From assembly GCF_024802625.1 (NCBI RefSeq), contig NZ_CP103371.1, positions 2,604,001 to 2,668,000 of the forward strand: a DNA stretch of 64,000 nucleotides, given 5' to 3'. The position numbers were made by a program, and so were the translations under genes. Numbering within the stretch: the first letter of the stretch is position 1; the number at the start of each line of letters is the position of its first letter. This stretch comes from Massilia sp. H6 (GTDB taxonomy: Bacteria; Pseudomonadota; Gammaproteobacteria; Burkholderiales; Burkholderiaceae_D). Below, in pieces: positions 45,862 through 53,864 of this stretch. Below the pieces are notes generated by a model, which saw only the letters and a program-made list of their open reading frames with translations, was not told the DNA's origin and did no database searches.

Positions 45862-46906
45862 GATTGCGCTCCGGCGAACGCAGCCATTCCCTTGCGGTAT
45901 CCATAGTCCCATTGAGCGCGGACATGAGCTGCGTAGACAGCGTAATCGTCTGGCACCATCAGGCAGACGCGGTTCCGATGCCAGTCAATTTTCTTGCAGA
46001 TACTATGGTCGCGAAGTTCGCGCGTCGCGTCACGCGTATCGACCCATATATCGGCATGCTGAGAATGAACATGACGTAGCCGCGCAGCGCCGTCGATACC
46101 GAGCACTGAACGGAGTGCCGGTAAGGCAAGCCATGGGTTGAAGGGCGCCTTTCGCTCCATGATCACCATGTGCGCGAGCCGATGCGCCAATTCAATAGGA
46201 AACAAATCGATTACGCCGCCGGTGTAATGCTGTGCGGCCCAAACGTGATTGCGGAAATAGACCATATCGGCCACTGAAATCCGGACCGCTTCGGCCATGG
46301 GCATGTCGCATTGCAACTCGAGAGTCGGTGCAATAGCCCCGCCGCTCCATCGCGGGTCTGCGGCTGGCGCGGCAGACCCATGCAACAATGCTGCCGCGCG
46401 CCCCGGGCAAAAGACAACCTGTGCGAAAAGCTGGCGGTCGCCGCGCTTCGTTCCTGAGTCGCTGGGACGGTACAGTAGTTTGGTTCCCACTATGGCAACT
46501 GCGGGCCCGCAGGCCGGCGCCGCCGCTGGCAAGGCCGGGATGGCTGGCAGACTAAAAAATAATCGTGGAACAAGTCCACTACACGGGACGCCATCGCTCG
46601 GTCCAGCCAGCGCACGATCACGCCGCCCAAGACTCGAACGGGGGTTGCACGGTCCGTCGGCTGGATTTCGCGAAGAAAAGAATACATGTAGCGCGATGTT
46701 AGCCATTCCAAGCGCTCCTGCGTATTGGGAAGCCCTGCAATCACGGCCGCAGCAATCGCGCCGCCGCAACTCGCCAATAGAATATCGGGCAACTGGCCGC
46801 TGTCCACGGCTGCGGCATATACGCCGAGATAATAGCCAAAGCGAAAGCCACCGCCTGGCAGGACAAGGCAGCGCTGATACTTCTCAGTATTTTCTATTTT
46901 CTGCAT
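45858..46906 (-). CDS. Patatin-like phospholipase-family protein, two frames joined by a -1 frameshift
   Basis: The N-terminal part runs from ATG 46906 with the oxyanion motif L-P-G-G-G-F-R-F-G at 16-24 and the nucleophile region A-S-C-G-G-A at 45-50, but in its own frame stops at 46490 after 138 residues. The rest of the fold lies in the -1 frame, open to 45858. The frames meet at T-TTT-TTA (46559 to 46553), a classic slippery heptamer; a -1 slip gives a 349-residue protein. Cys47 stands where patatins have the catalytic serine, and W-S-G-G at about 187-190 stands where the D-G-G/A aspartate is expected. So it may be a pseudoenzyme or use a cysteine. A true frameshift mutation or a homopolymer error cannot be excluded. 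Confidence 0.68.
46553..46559 (-). other. U UUU UUA slippery heptamer in the patatin-like gene
   Basis: In the zero frame the codons are TAT TTT TTA, so the heptamer has exact X-XXY-YYZ phasing, the same as the HIV-1 gag-pol site. A one-base backward slip continues into the frame that carries the C-terminal half. A 14-bp palindrome CTGCGGGCCCGCAG and other GC-rich sequence follow some 35 bases downstream. Confidence 0.6.
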
Positions 46907-46915
46907 AATGTCCCG

Positions 46916-48154
46916 ATGTATGAGCAACCAACAGTACAACGATCGCATCCACTGGTGGCAAAAGTGTCCACACGCAGACGCTCTGGGCACCTGATACTTA
47001 ACTGGCTTGCGTTCAGCCTTTGCTATCCACTCGGCAATCTGCTCGCGCAACAACAGCAAGTAAGGCGCAGCTTGGCACTTCCGATTGACGCTGCGATCCC
47101 GTTTGTGCCGTGGATGATCCTCCCCTACCTTACGTCGAGCATATTCTTCGCGCTGGTATTTTTCTTGGTTCACACGCAGGAACAGCTGCGCGTCGCGAGC
47201 CGACGCTTGCTAATGGCCACCGTTGCTGGTTGCCTGGTGTTCGTCGTGGCACCAGCTCGTTTTTCACTGTTACGCCCCCCAGAAACCAATACCGTGCCAG
47301 CTGCCCTGTTCCGGTTGCTCGACCTGGTCGACCAGCCGTACAACCAATTCCCTTCGCTGCACGTGGCGTATTGCCTGATCTTTTGGTTTGCACTGCGTCC
47401 GTTAAGCAAGGGCCTGATGCGGACACTGCTTGCAGCGTGGCTGTGGTTGGTCGGAGCAAGCACGATTTTCACTTGGCAGCATCACTTGCTGGACGTCGCG
47501 GGCGGCCTGCTGCTGGGCAGTTTCGTGATTTACGCGGTCCGTCCCGGTGCGACGTGTCGCAGTACCGTCAGTTTTTACTACGCAATTCTCGCAGGCATGC
47601 TGCTGCTGGCCGGCTTTGCAACCCAACATAGCTGGGTTGCGGCCTACGCGGCCGCCAGCATGCTGCTGGTCGCTGCCGCGTACCGTGCCAGGAATGCCGA
47701 CTTCCTGCTCAAGCATGCTGGACGCCATCCACTGCTTCGATGGTTGATGTTCTGGCCTTATCTCGCCGGATACCGGCTGACCTGGATACTGGTGCGGCTT
47801 CGGGAACGCAGGCGCCCATCGTTCACAAAGTCCGGGCCCGGATTGTGGATCGGTAGACGACTGACAAGCGCCGAGGCCAAGCTCCTTCCGGCGGAATGCC
47901 ATGTCATTGATTTGTGTACAGAGCTGTCCGAGACCGCAACGCTGTGCGGAGAGCGTTACCACCATATTCCGCTGTTGGACTTGCAGGCGCCGAGTCCACA
48001 ACAGTTGCGCAAAGTAATGGCGACGCTTGCTCAACTGCATGAGAATGGTGCTCCCGTCTATGTTCATTGTGCGATGGGCTACAGCCGATGCCGCCTGATC
48101 GCCCGCCTCTATCATCGGAAGGGTCGTCAATGTCCTACTCAATCTACCAGCTGA
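46916..48154 (+). CDS. ynbD: PAP2 lipid phosphatase fused to a dual-specificity-phosphatase-like domain (YnbD-like)
   Basis: The 412-residue protein has an N-terminal membrane PAP2 domain with F-P-S-L-H-V-A-Y at 145-152 and T-W-Q-H-H-L-L-D at 186-193. A C-terminal cysteine-phosphatase loop V-H-C-A-M-G-Y-S-R lies at 383-391. This fusion is the E. coli YnbD architecture. It ends only 21 residues after the C-x5-R loop, shorter than a full phosphatase domain, with its end overlapping the next start by 25 bp. Its ATG is nine bases from the divergent patatin start; GTG 46955 is an alternative. It likely dephosphorylates a lipid phosphate made by the neighbouring genes; this is inference. Confidence 0.83.
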   Translation: MYEQPTVQRSHPLVAKVSTRRRSGHLILNWLAFSLCYPLGNLLAQQQQVRRSLALPIDAAIPFVPWMILPYLTSSIFFALVFFLVHTQEQLRVASRRLLMATVAGCLVFVVAPARFSLLRPPETNTVPAALFRLLDLVDQPYNQFPSLHVAYCLIFWFALRPLSKGLMRTLLAAWLWLVGASTIFTWQHHLLDVAGGLLLGSFVIYAVRPGATCRSTVSFYYAILAGMLLLAGFATQHSWVAAYAAASMLLVAAAYRARNADFLLKHAGRHPLLRWLMFWPYLAGYRLTWILVRLRERRRPSFTKSGPGLWIGRRLTSAEAKLLPAECHVIDLCTELSETATLCGERYHHIPLLDLQAPSPQQLRKVMATLAQLHENGAPVYVHCAMGYSRCRLIARLYHRKGRQCPTQSTS

Positions 48155-48747
48155 AACCGCACTTCCAAGAACTGTTGCGTCCGTCAATGACCGCGCTCGC
48201 GCTCACTGGCATCACACCAAACCAGGTTACGCTCGGTGCGATGGCATTGTCCGTCGCCTATGGTACGGCGTTGATCACATGGACTGATAGCGTGGTGCTT
48301 TGGTATTGCATGCCGCTCGTTTTGCTTGCGCGGATGGCGCTCAATGCGGTCGATGGAATGCTGGCAAATGCGACCGATAACACGACGCCGATTGGCGCGC
48401 TGCTCAACGAATTCTGCGATCAGGTTTCCGATGCGGCCCTGTACCTGCCTTTCGCTCTAGCTACAGGGACGTCGGCTCTACTGGCAGTGATCGTAGTTTT
48501 CGCGGGACTGCTCGCGGAGTTTGCTGGTGTGCTGACACAGTCTATCGGTGTACCGCGCCGCTTCGATGGGCCGATGGGCAAGAGTGACCGGGCGTTCGCA
48601 TTCGGGCTGCTCGCCTTGCTTACAGCATCCGGCGCCGCAGCGGCCTGGAAAAACGGCATGCTAGTACTAATGTTGCTGCTGTCCCTACTGACTGTGTTTA
48701 ACCGACTGCGTCAGGCGCTGCGTCTTTGCGCGCCAATGACACGGTAA
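48130..48747 (+). CDS. ynbA: CDP-alcohol phosphatidyltransferase family protein (YnbA-like)
   Basis: The 205-residue membrane enzyme carries the CDP-alcohol transferase motif in altered form: N-x-x-D-G-x-x-A-N at 72-80, Gly89, then N-x3-D-x3-D at 93-101. The canonical motif is D-x2-D-G-x2-A-R-x8-G-x3-D-x3-D, so two metal aspartates and the arginine are asparagine here. As I recall, asparagines at the two aspartate positions occur in the YnbA group. The expected reaction joins a CDP-activated lipid to an alcohol with release of CMP. It overlaps ynbD by 25 bp and its 3' end overlaps the convergent ynbC gene by 50 bp. Confidence 0.82.
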   Translation: MSYSIYQLKPHFQELLRPSMTALALTGITPNQVTLGAMALSVAYGTALITWTDSVVLWYCMPLVLLARMALNAVDGMLANATDNTTPIGALLNEFCDQVSDAALYLPFALATGTSALLAVIVVFAGLLAEFAGVLTQSIGVPRRFDGPMGKSDRAFAFGLLALLTASGAAAAWKNGMLVLMLLLSLLTVFNRLRQALRLCAPMTR

Positions 48748-50491
48748 AGATTCCTTTCACGCCTATCGCCGTATCGAGCTTGCGCGCCCCGGCCAAGGTG
48801 ACTAGCGCGTCCATTTCCGCTTGGGGGCGCGGTCGCATCTTCCATAGTACGCCACAGTGATTAGTCAACGTGTAAGCAATCATGTTCAGCTGCGGGTGCC
48901 ATGGCTGAGCTGTGTAAATAAGGTAGCCGCCCGGTCGCAGGCTGCGCACCACAGACCGCAGTGACCCGCTAACTTTGTCGTTGTCGCTGAACAGTTCGTA
49001 AAGGCCGGACACGATGGCGATGTCATAACAATTTTCCTGCCCTTGGTAACTGCAGCCGTCAAAAGCGTCAGCCAGTGAGACGGCCACGCAAGCCTGCAAC
49101 TGCAAATCTGCAGCCAGACGACGCCCATTATCAACGTTGTGTTGCATGTAGTCGCGTAATGACACATTGATCCGATGCTCTTGGAAGCGTTTCACGGTTT
49201 CCAATACATATCGAGCGGAACCTGCGGCAATGTCGAGAATGCGTAGTGGCTCGTTACACGGATGGGCCGCAATGCGCTCTGCCAGCATGTGCTGCAACTG
49301 TGCCTTTCTTACACGGACACCTCGCCACCCGACGGCGTCAAGGTAAGCGCGATCCAACAGCTTTCCGATTCCCAGCTTCCCTCCGGCCTGGTTGCGATAT
49401 ACGTAGTCGAGTGATTCACCCGAGTCAAAACCATGCGTCATGCCGATATGCATGCCATTACTGAGTGGCCCAAGCGCGCAAAGGAGGCGCCGCTGAACGC
49501 CGAACCACGCACGTGCAGTGGAACTAACACTCTCGCCACGTTCCAACGCGGCGTACGCCCTTGCCGCCGGCCCGGACCGGTGCGCGTCGGCATAGAACTT
49601 CGGCATCAGGAGCGGCGTTGCGAAGCACGCCTCGATGAAGTCCAAGCTTGCCTGGATCGCGGTCGAAGTATCCCGTTCGTAGAACACCGCGTGGTAACAG
49701 CCGGTCAGCTTGACGTAACGCTTCAGGTGGGTTCCTAACCTATCGAAAAAGCGGCGCTGCGGGGTTTCAGAGACAACGTAATCCTTCTCCGCGACCAGCA
49801 TCAGCACAGGCACGCTGATAGCGGATGCGTTTTCAATGATGCGCTGCCCTACGTCTGCAAGTTCTAGAAGGATCTTCGCTGAGATCGACTTCGCAATCAG
49901 GGGATCGGCAGCGTAGGCCTGCGCTTCTTCGTCGCAATGGGTGAGCATCCCCGGACGAATGTAACTGGTCACGAACAGATCGGGTTTAAAGCACCTCGCA
50001 AAACGAAGTGCGGATTTGGCGAACGGCACGTAGAGTTTGATGCTGAATGCCGCTGCTGCCATCACCAAACCACGGATTCGCGGTGCGTAATCGTGTACCC
50101 AAGTGGCGGCCACCACTGCGCCGACGCTGTTTGCAACCACGATCATGTTTTCAGTCGCGATGCCGTAGCGGGACTCGACGTGCCGGACGAAGGTATCTAG
50201 ATCTCTTACTAGGGTAGCAAAATCGGGAGCGTCACCGCGTTCCCCCGGCGAATAACCATGGCCGCGGTTGTCGTAAGCGAATGCCCAATCCTGTAGTAGA
50301 CCGAAACGTTCGACCAACTTAGCGATACGGCCAGAATGCTCGTGACCCCGGTGCAGGAAAATCAAGGCACGCGCCGGTCGGCCGGCCGCAACGGAGCGCG
50401 GTCGCCAGGCACGGTAGAACAGGCGAGTGCCGTCGCGGGCATCAAAGCCAGACTCTACGGCGACCCAGGTAATCTGACGCTCGATTTCCAT
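48698..50491 (-). CDS. ynbC: Alpha/beta hydrolase-methyltransferase fusion (YnbC-like)
   Basis: The 597-residue protein has an N-terminal serine hydrolase domain of the monoacylglycerol-lipase type (about 10-290) with H-R-G-H-E-H-S-G-R at 47-55 and nucleophile Ser122 in A-N-S-V-G. Its C-terminal class I methyltransferase domain (about 400-590) has the SAM loop L-R-I-L-D-I-A-A-G-S-A-R. This two-domain layout is that of E. coli YnbC. It could trim or transfer an acyl group and methylate the same lipid. It begins nine bp after the ynbB stop and forms a minus-strand pair with it, convergent with ynbA. Confidence 0.86.
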   Translation of the reverse strand: MEIERQITWVAVESGFDARDGTRLFYRAWRPRSVAAGRPARALIFLHRGHEHSGRIAKLVERFGLLQDWAFAYDNRGHGYSPGERGDAPDFATLVRDLDTFVRHVESRYGIATENMIVVANSVGAVVAATWVHDYAPRIRGLVMAAAAFSIKLYVPFAKSALRFARCFKPDLFVTSYIRPGMLTHCDEEAQAYAADPLIAKSISAKILLELADVGQRIIENASAISVPVLMLVAEKDYVVSETPQRRFFDRLGTHLKRYVKLTGCYHAVFYERDTSTAIQASLDFIEACFATPLLMPKFYADAHRSGPAARAYAALERGESVSSTARAWFGVQRRLLCALGPLSNGMHIGMTHGFDSGESLDYVYRNQAGGKLGIGKLLDRAYLDAVGWRGVRVRKAQLQHMLAERIAAHPCNEPLRILDIAAGSARYVLETVKRFQEHRINVSLRDYMQHNVDNGRRLAADLQLQACVAVSLADAFDGCSYQGQENCYDIAIVSGLYELFSDNDKVSGSLRSVVRSLRPGGYLIYTAQPWHPQLNMIAYTLTNHCGVLWKMRPRPQAEMDALVTLAGARKLDTAIGVKGIFTVSLARKDAAPDAVG

Positions 50492-50500
50492 GAACTCCCC

Positions 50501-51394
50501 TTATTCGGCGATGCGAAGCAAGCAGTAAAGTACAGGCGCAGTGAGAACCAGGCTGTCTACGCGATCGAGGATGCCGCCATGTCCGGGAATTAGCGTAGAG
50601 AAATCTTTAATAGAAAGATAACGCTTCGCGGCGGAAAAAATGAAGTCTCCTGTGAACCCTGCAATTGACAACACCAAGGCATATATGGCCAGCACGAGAA
50701 AGCCGGCCAGCGACAGGTAGGCCCCCAATACAGCACTGACGAATTGCGACGTAAAAATTCCGCCCGCAAGACCTTCCCACGTTTTATTGGGGCTAACATT
50801 TTGGGCAATCTTATGCTGGCCAAAAAGCGTGCCAGCGACAAACTGACCGATATCATTTAGCGCTGTCATAATGAAGAGATAAAAAATCCATGCGAGATTT
50901 TGGCGCGATCCGAAAGGCAAGGCGCAGAACACAGTCAAAACGTACATTGCACCGGCCGTCATCAGGATCAGCAGCCAGACTATCTGGCTCGATTTTGGCT
51001 GATACCAGCAATGACACGCTTGGATCGCAATCGCGACTGCGATCAGAGGAGGAGCGAACTCGGGATGTTGCGAGCCCAACCATGAAATTCCGAAACCGAT
51101 CGTGCATGTGCCTATCCAGAAACGCGCGCGTCGCCCCCCGTAGTGGGATTCGAGTTCGATGCACGCGAGAGAAAAAACAAGACCGGCCAGCGCCAGCATG
51201 CCTGTTGGATAGGCTAGCAGGGCCAGACTCACAACCGGAAAAATGCGCCACCAGGCGTTGACCTGATGATTGAGCATCCCCCTCGCTTTTCTCCGTGCGG
51301 CAAGCTTCACCCACAGCGATGTCGCCCCCAGAAGGGCATAAAGTGCCAACATGGCAGTAGCGACTTGAAGTCCTGTGACGAAGAATGGGAACAT
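50501..51394 (-). CDS. ynbB: CdsA-like phosphatidate cytidylyltransferase (YnbB-like)
   Basis: The 297-residue protein has about eight predicted helices and the CdsA signature near the C-terminus: S-A-A-K-R, five bases of spacing in residues, then K-D-F-S-T-L-I-P-G-H-G-G-I-L-D-R-V-D. It makes CDP-diacylglycerol or a related CDP-lipid from CTP and a phosphatidic acid, which would feed the ynbA product. As this is a second, accessory CdsA family protein, a dedicated lipid head-group pathway is likely. The ribosome site before ATG 51394 is weak. It leads the ynbB-ynbC pair. Confidence 0.88.
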   Translation of the reverse strand: MFPFFVTGLQVATAMLALYALLGATSLWVKLAARRKARGMLNHQVNAWWRIFPVVSLALLAYPTGMLALAGLVFSLACIELESHYGGRRARFWIGTCTIGFGISWLGSQHPEFAPPLIAVAIAIQACHCWYQPKSSQIVWLLILMTAGAMYVLTVFCALPFGSRQNLAWIFYLFIMTALNDIGQFVAGTLFGQHKIAQNVSPNKTWEGLAGGIFTSQFVSAVLGAYLSLAGFLVLAIYALVLSIAGFTGDFIFSAAKRYLSIKDFSTLIPGHGGILDRVDSLVLTAPVLYCLLRIAE

Positions 51395-51834
51395 CGGACC
51401 ACATGTGATGAAACTTGTTGAAGAGTAACTATAGAGCCTGAAGTTTGACTTCTGTTAATTGCGCAAACTCAAAACGAAGGACGAATATCCCATCAAGGTA
51501 GAGTTCAGGCGATGCTTGTCGCGAAGGGACAACAGCGGACGACCGAGGACGCAATCAAAAAATCGAAAGCCTGCCGGGATGTCCCGCTTTCCCCACATGC
51601 GAGCAGGTTATCGTATCGTGCTGCCACAAGTTTCAGCAGTGAGCACAAAACCCTTTCAACTACCCTGTTAAGGACGGCGAGCGGACGCCTCTCTTCCGCA
51701 GTCACCCTTCCAAAGTTGTGCTCCGCCTAGTTCGTTGGGTTGGCTCGCGACGGGACTTCCCCCCCGGCAATTGCAATCTTGCTGAGCACATATGAAAAAA
51801 GCCCCTGAAATCAGGGGCTCATAAAACTTTGCAC
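51395..51834. other. Intergenic region before the IS4-family element
   Basis: About 440 bases between the ynbB start and the insertion sequence. It should hold the ynbB promoter on the minus strand. Short frames here have no support. The only clear structure is the terminator at its right end. Confidence 0.5.
51795..51819 (-). terminator. Intrinsic terminator cut off from its gene by the IS4-family element
   Basis: On the minus strand a 9-bp stem (AGCCCCTGA and complement) is followed by six T. Before the insertion it lay about 50 bp beyond the guaA-like 3' tail at 53312-53327, so it probably once ended guaA or a gene with that tail. Confidence 0.75.
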
Positions 51835-51843
51835 CATTAAAGT
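51835..51843. repeat. Left copy of 9-bp target duplication CATTAAAGT
   Basis: It directly abuts the left end of the IS4-family element and is identical to 53290-53298. Confidence 0.92.
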
Positions 51844-53289
51844 CACCTCGTTATACACAACTCGACAACATTCCCATTTCGCGTAGCGTTTTGATGGTGT
51901 GAGCCGAAGATCGGACATCGCGCAGTCCTTCCCAAATCGTCTTGGCGCCAGGCTCGCCATCGCTTTTTCGGGCCAGGAAACCGCCGGCACGGGCGACCAT
52001 GCGCAGCACGTCATTGAGCCTCGGGGCAGGAGGTGCCAATTGTTTGTTGAGCAGATAAGCGGCCTGAATTTCATCGGGGTCGAAGAACAGTTTGGCGTCC
52101 AGATCGGGGCAGGTGCGCCCCATCCGCATCAGATGGGCAATGCGCCAGGCCACCACCAGATACAGCGCCAGGGCGCGCTCGATGCGATCGATCGTACCCA
52201 ACTGCAACTCCTCGACCTTGCAGCCGTTCTTGAGCACATTGAACAGCATCTCAATTTCCCAGCGGGCGCGATACCAGTCAATGAGCTCGGTCACCGCTTC
52301 GGTCGTGGCCGCCTCTCGGTTGGTCAGCAGGCGCCACTCGATCGGCTTGGCGCCGGCCGGAGCGCCAACTTCACGCGCCACAATGCAGGTGACCGTCACC
52401 ACCTTGCCCTTGCCCGCGTTCAGTTCGACGCGGCGTGCCCAGAGCTGCTGGCGCACGAGGCGCGCCTTGATGCCTGGCCGCGCGGCCAGCGCGAATTCGA
52501 TTTCACCCAGCGGCGCACCTTCAGTGGTATGCGGCCACAGCTTGTCGCTGTTGGGCAGACAGCGGTTGTGTGCGGCGCGCACCAGCCAGTCGACGGGACA
52601 ATCGAGCTGCTGCGCCCGTACCATCAGGGGCAGCATGTCGGCCTCGCGGTCGGCGACGTAGACCAAGCGTGTGGCAGGCAAGCGCGGCGCCAGCTCCGCC
52701 AGCCGCTCGTAGCCTTCGATCCAGCGCAGGCTTTCCTTCGGCCCGCCGCGCTGTCCGTTGGCGTCGCGAAGCTCGCGCGCCCACATCCACACGTCCAGAA
52801 TGCCCAGCGGCTCGCGTGCCGTCGTTACCGCGTAGGTTGGGTGGACGTACATGCCGCGCTGCGCTTCGTAGCTGAGCGGTCCCAGTCCTTGCGCTTGCTG
52901 TCCGTTGAAGTCCAGCTCGGTCGTGTCCTGCAGGCACAGCACGACCGACTGGTCGGCCATTCTCTGTTCTGTTTGCTGCCAGTGCGGCTCCAGGATCGCC
53001 TGCCAGTCAACGCTGGCATTGTCGAAAAAACGGTACGCAGCCACTGTCTCGCCCCAGCCATTACACGCCTTTGGCACGCTCGCCGTCGGTGTCGCCGCCA
53101 TCGTTTCCATCAATATCCTCGCTCGCCGGTTCAGGCGCGCGTCGCCCAGGTCGAGTTGTCGGAATTCCTGTTCACTCCACGTCGATCCGCTTGCCACGCG
53201 CGCCACCCAAAAGACGAGAGTAAACGCGATTTCAGCAACGTTTACAAGGGCTACGCGAGCTCAGTGGCGGAGTTGTGTATAACGAGGTG
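51844..53289 (-). mobile_element. Complete IS4-family insertion sequence (1446 bp)
   Basis: The element is bounded by 20-bp perfect terminal inverted repeats (CACCTCGTTATACACAACTC at the left and its complement at the right) and flanked by 9-bp direct repeats, so it is intact and fairly recent. It carries one transposase gene whose stop codon lies inside the left repeat. Nine-base duplications are usual for IS10/IS50-type IS4 elements. Confidence 0.95.
51851..53206 (-). CDS. IS4-family transposase
   Basis: The 451-residue transposase starts at GTG 53206. It has Q-D-T-T-E-L-D-F near residue 93 (first catalytic Asp), V-A-D-R-E-A-D-M near 188 (second Asp) and Y-R-A-R-W-E-I-E-M-L-F-N-V-L-K near 325, the Y-2-R-3-E-6-K signature that supplies the catalytic Glu. 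It is full length and in one frame, so probably active. Confidence 0.95.
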   Translation of the reverse strand: MARVASGSTWSEQEFRQLDLGDARLNRRARILMETMAATPTASVPKACNGWGETVAAYRFFDNASVDWQAILEPHWQQTEQRMADQSVVLCLQDTTELDFNGQQAQGLGPLSYEAQRGMYVHPTYAVTTAREPLGILDVWMWARELRDANGQRGGPKESLRWIEGYERLAELAPRLPATRLVYVADREADMLPLMVRAQQLDCPVDWLVRAAHNRCLPNSDKLWPHTTEGAPLGEIEFALAARPGIKARLVRQQLWARRVELNAGKGKVVTVTCIVAREVGAPAGAKPIEWRLLTNREAATTEAVTELIDWYRARWEIEMLFNVLKNGCKVEELQLGTIDRIERALALYLVVAWRIAHLMRMGRTCPDLDAKLFFDPDEIQAAYLLNKQLAPPAPRLNDVLRMVARAGGFLARKSDGEPGAKTIWEGLRDVRSSAHTIKTLREMGMLSSCV

Positions 53290-53298
53290 CATTAAAGT
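53290..53298. repeat. Right copy of 9-bp target duplication CATTAAAGT
   Basis: It directly follows the right terminal repeat of the IS4-family element and matches 51835-51843 exactly. Confidence 0.92.
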
Positions 53299-53311
53299 GC
53301 CGAGCTGTGAA

Positions 53312-53327
53312 TTATTCCCACTCGATC
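53312..53327. other. guaA-3'-end-like sequence, candidate distal attachment site
   Basis: Read on the minus strand it encodes I-E-W-E-stop, the C-terminus of GuaA, and matches the real guaA end (57014-57029) at 14 of 16 bases. Upstream residues (P-Q-P-L-M) do not match GuaA. This is what a distal att site of an element integrated at the guaA 3' end would look like. Confidence 0.5.
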
Positions 53328-53600
53328 ATCAATGGCTGAGGTAAGCATATGAATTTACTTAGAATTTTAATGGGACTTCTAGCCCAATACCACGCAGGAT
53401 ACCATGCCAAAGTCATCGTTCCTTAACCCGGCAGCAACGGGCATTACCTCGATTTTACCGCTACCGTAACCGCTAATCCCCGCCGTTGACCCTACGTTCA
53501 TGGTACCGCGAACGAAACGCTGCTGGCGGGGCCAAAACACACCGGCCTCCACAACAGCCGGGGCGGTTTAGACTGTCGATCTGGGCGTTAATCCCATGCG
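53328..53600. other. Non-coding decayed DNA
   Basis: About 270 bases with no convincing gene on either strand, between the att-like sequence and the immunity-like gene. Base composition changes within it. Probably remnants of island DNA. Confidence 0.45.
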
Positions 53601-53834
53601 TTATACACGAATACTTCGCGAGGCAAAATGCTCGGGATGACTCCGAACACTACTCGCATATTCTTCAAGGAATTTCTGATCTGCAATAGCCTTCGCTGCG
53701 GTCTCGCTGTCCTGCGGTATGTTCAACTCGTACATCGCCGCGCCTCCACATAGCACCGTTAGTACAACCTCTCCACCTTCTAAACGAAAGAGTGTGTACG
53801 CCCAACGTTTTTCCGCTATTTTTTCGGGTCCCAT
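53601..53834 (-). CDS. Immunity-like small protein following a toxin fragment
   Basis: The 77-residue protein has an antiparallel-strand look (A-Y-T-L-F-R-L-E-G-G-E-V-V-L-T-V-L-C-G-G-A-A-M), then a helical, charged C-terminus. Its position 30 bp after a toxin C-terminal fragment on the same strand fits a cognate immunity protein of a contact-dependent-inhibition cassette. I cannot name the immunity family. Confidence 0.55.
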   Translation of the reverse strand: MGPEKIAEKRWAYTLFRLEGGEVVLTVLCGGAAMYELNIPQDSETAAKAIADQKFLEEYASSVRSHPEHFASRSIRV

Positions 53835-53864
53835 GCTGGCCCCAAGATATTTCGCCCTAGGAAT

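Noticed and set aside
39930..51819. Identical hairpins at 39935 and 51800 as ends of a large mobile element
   Set aside because: Both are ordinary T-run terminators for minus-strand genes; there are no further matching sequences around them.
53486..53689. 67-codon plus-strand gene
   Set aside because: No ribosome site, no homologous look, and it overlaps the immunity-like gene on the other strand.
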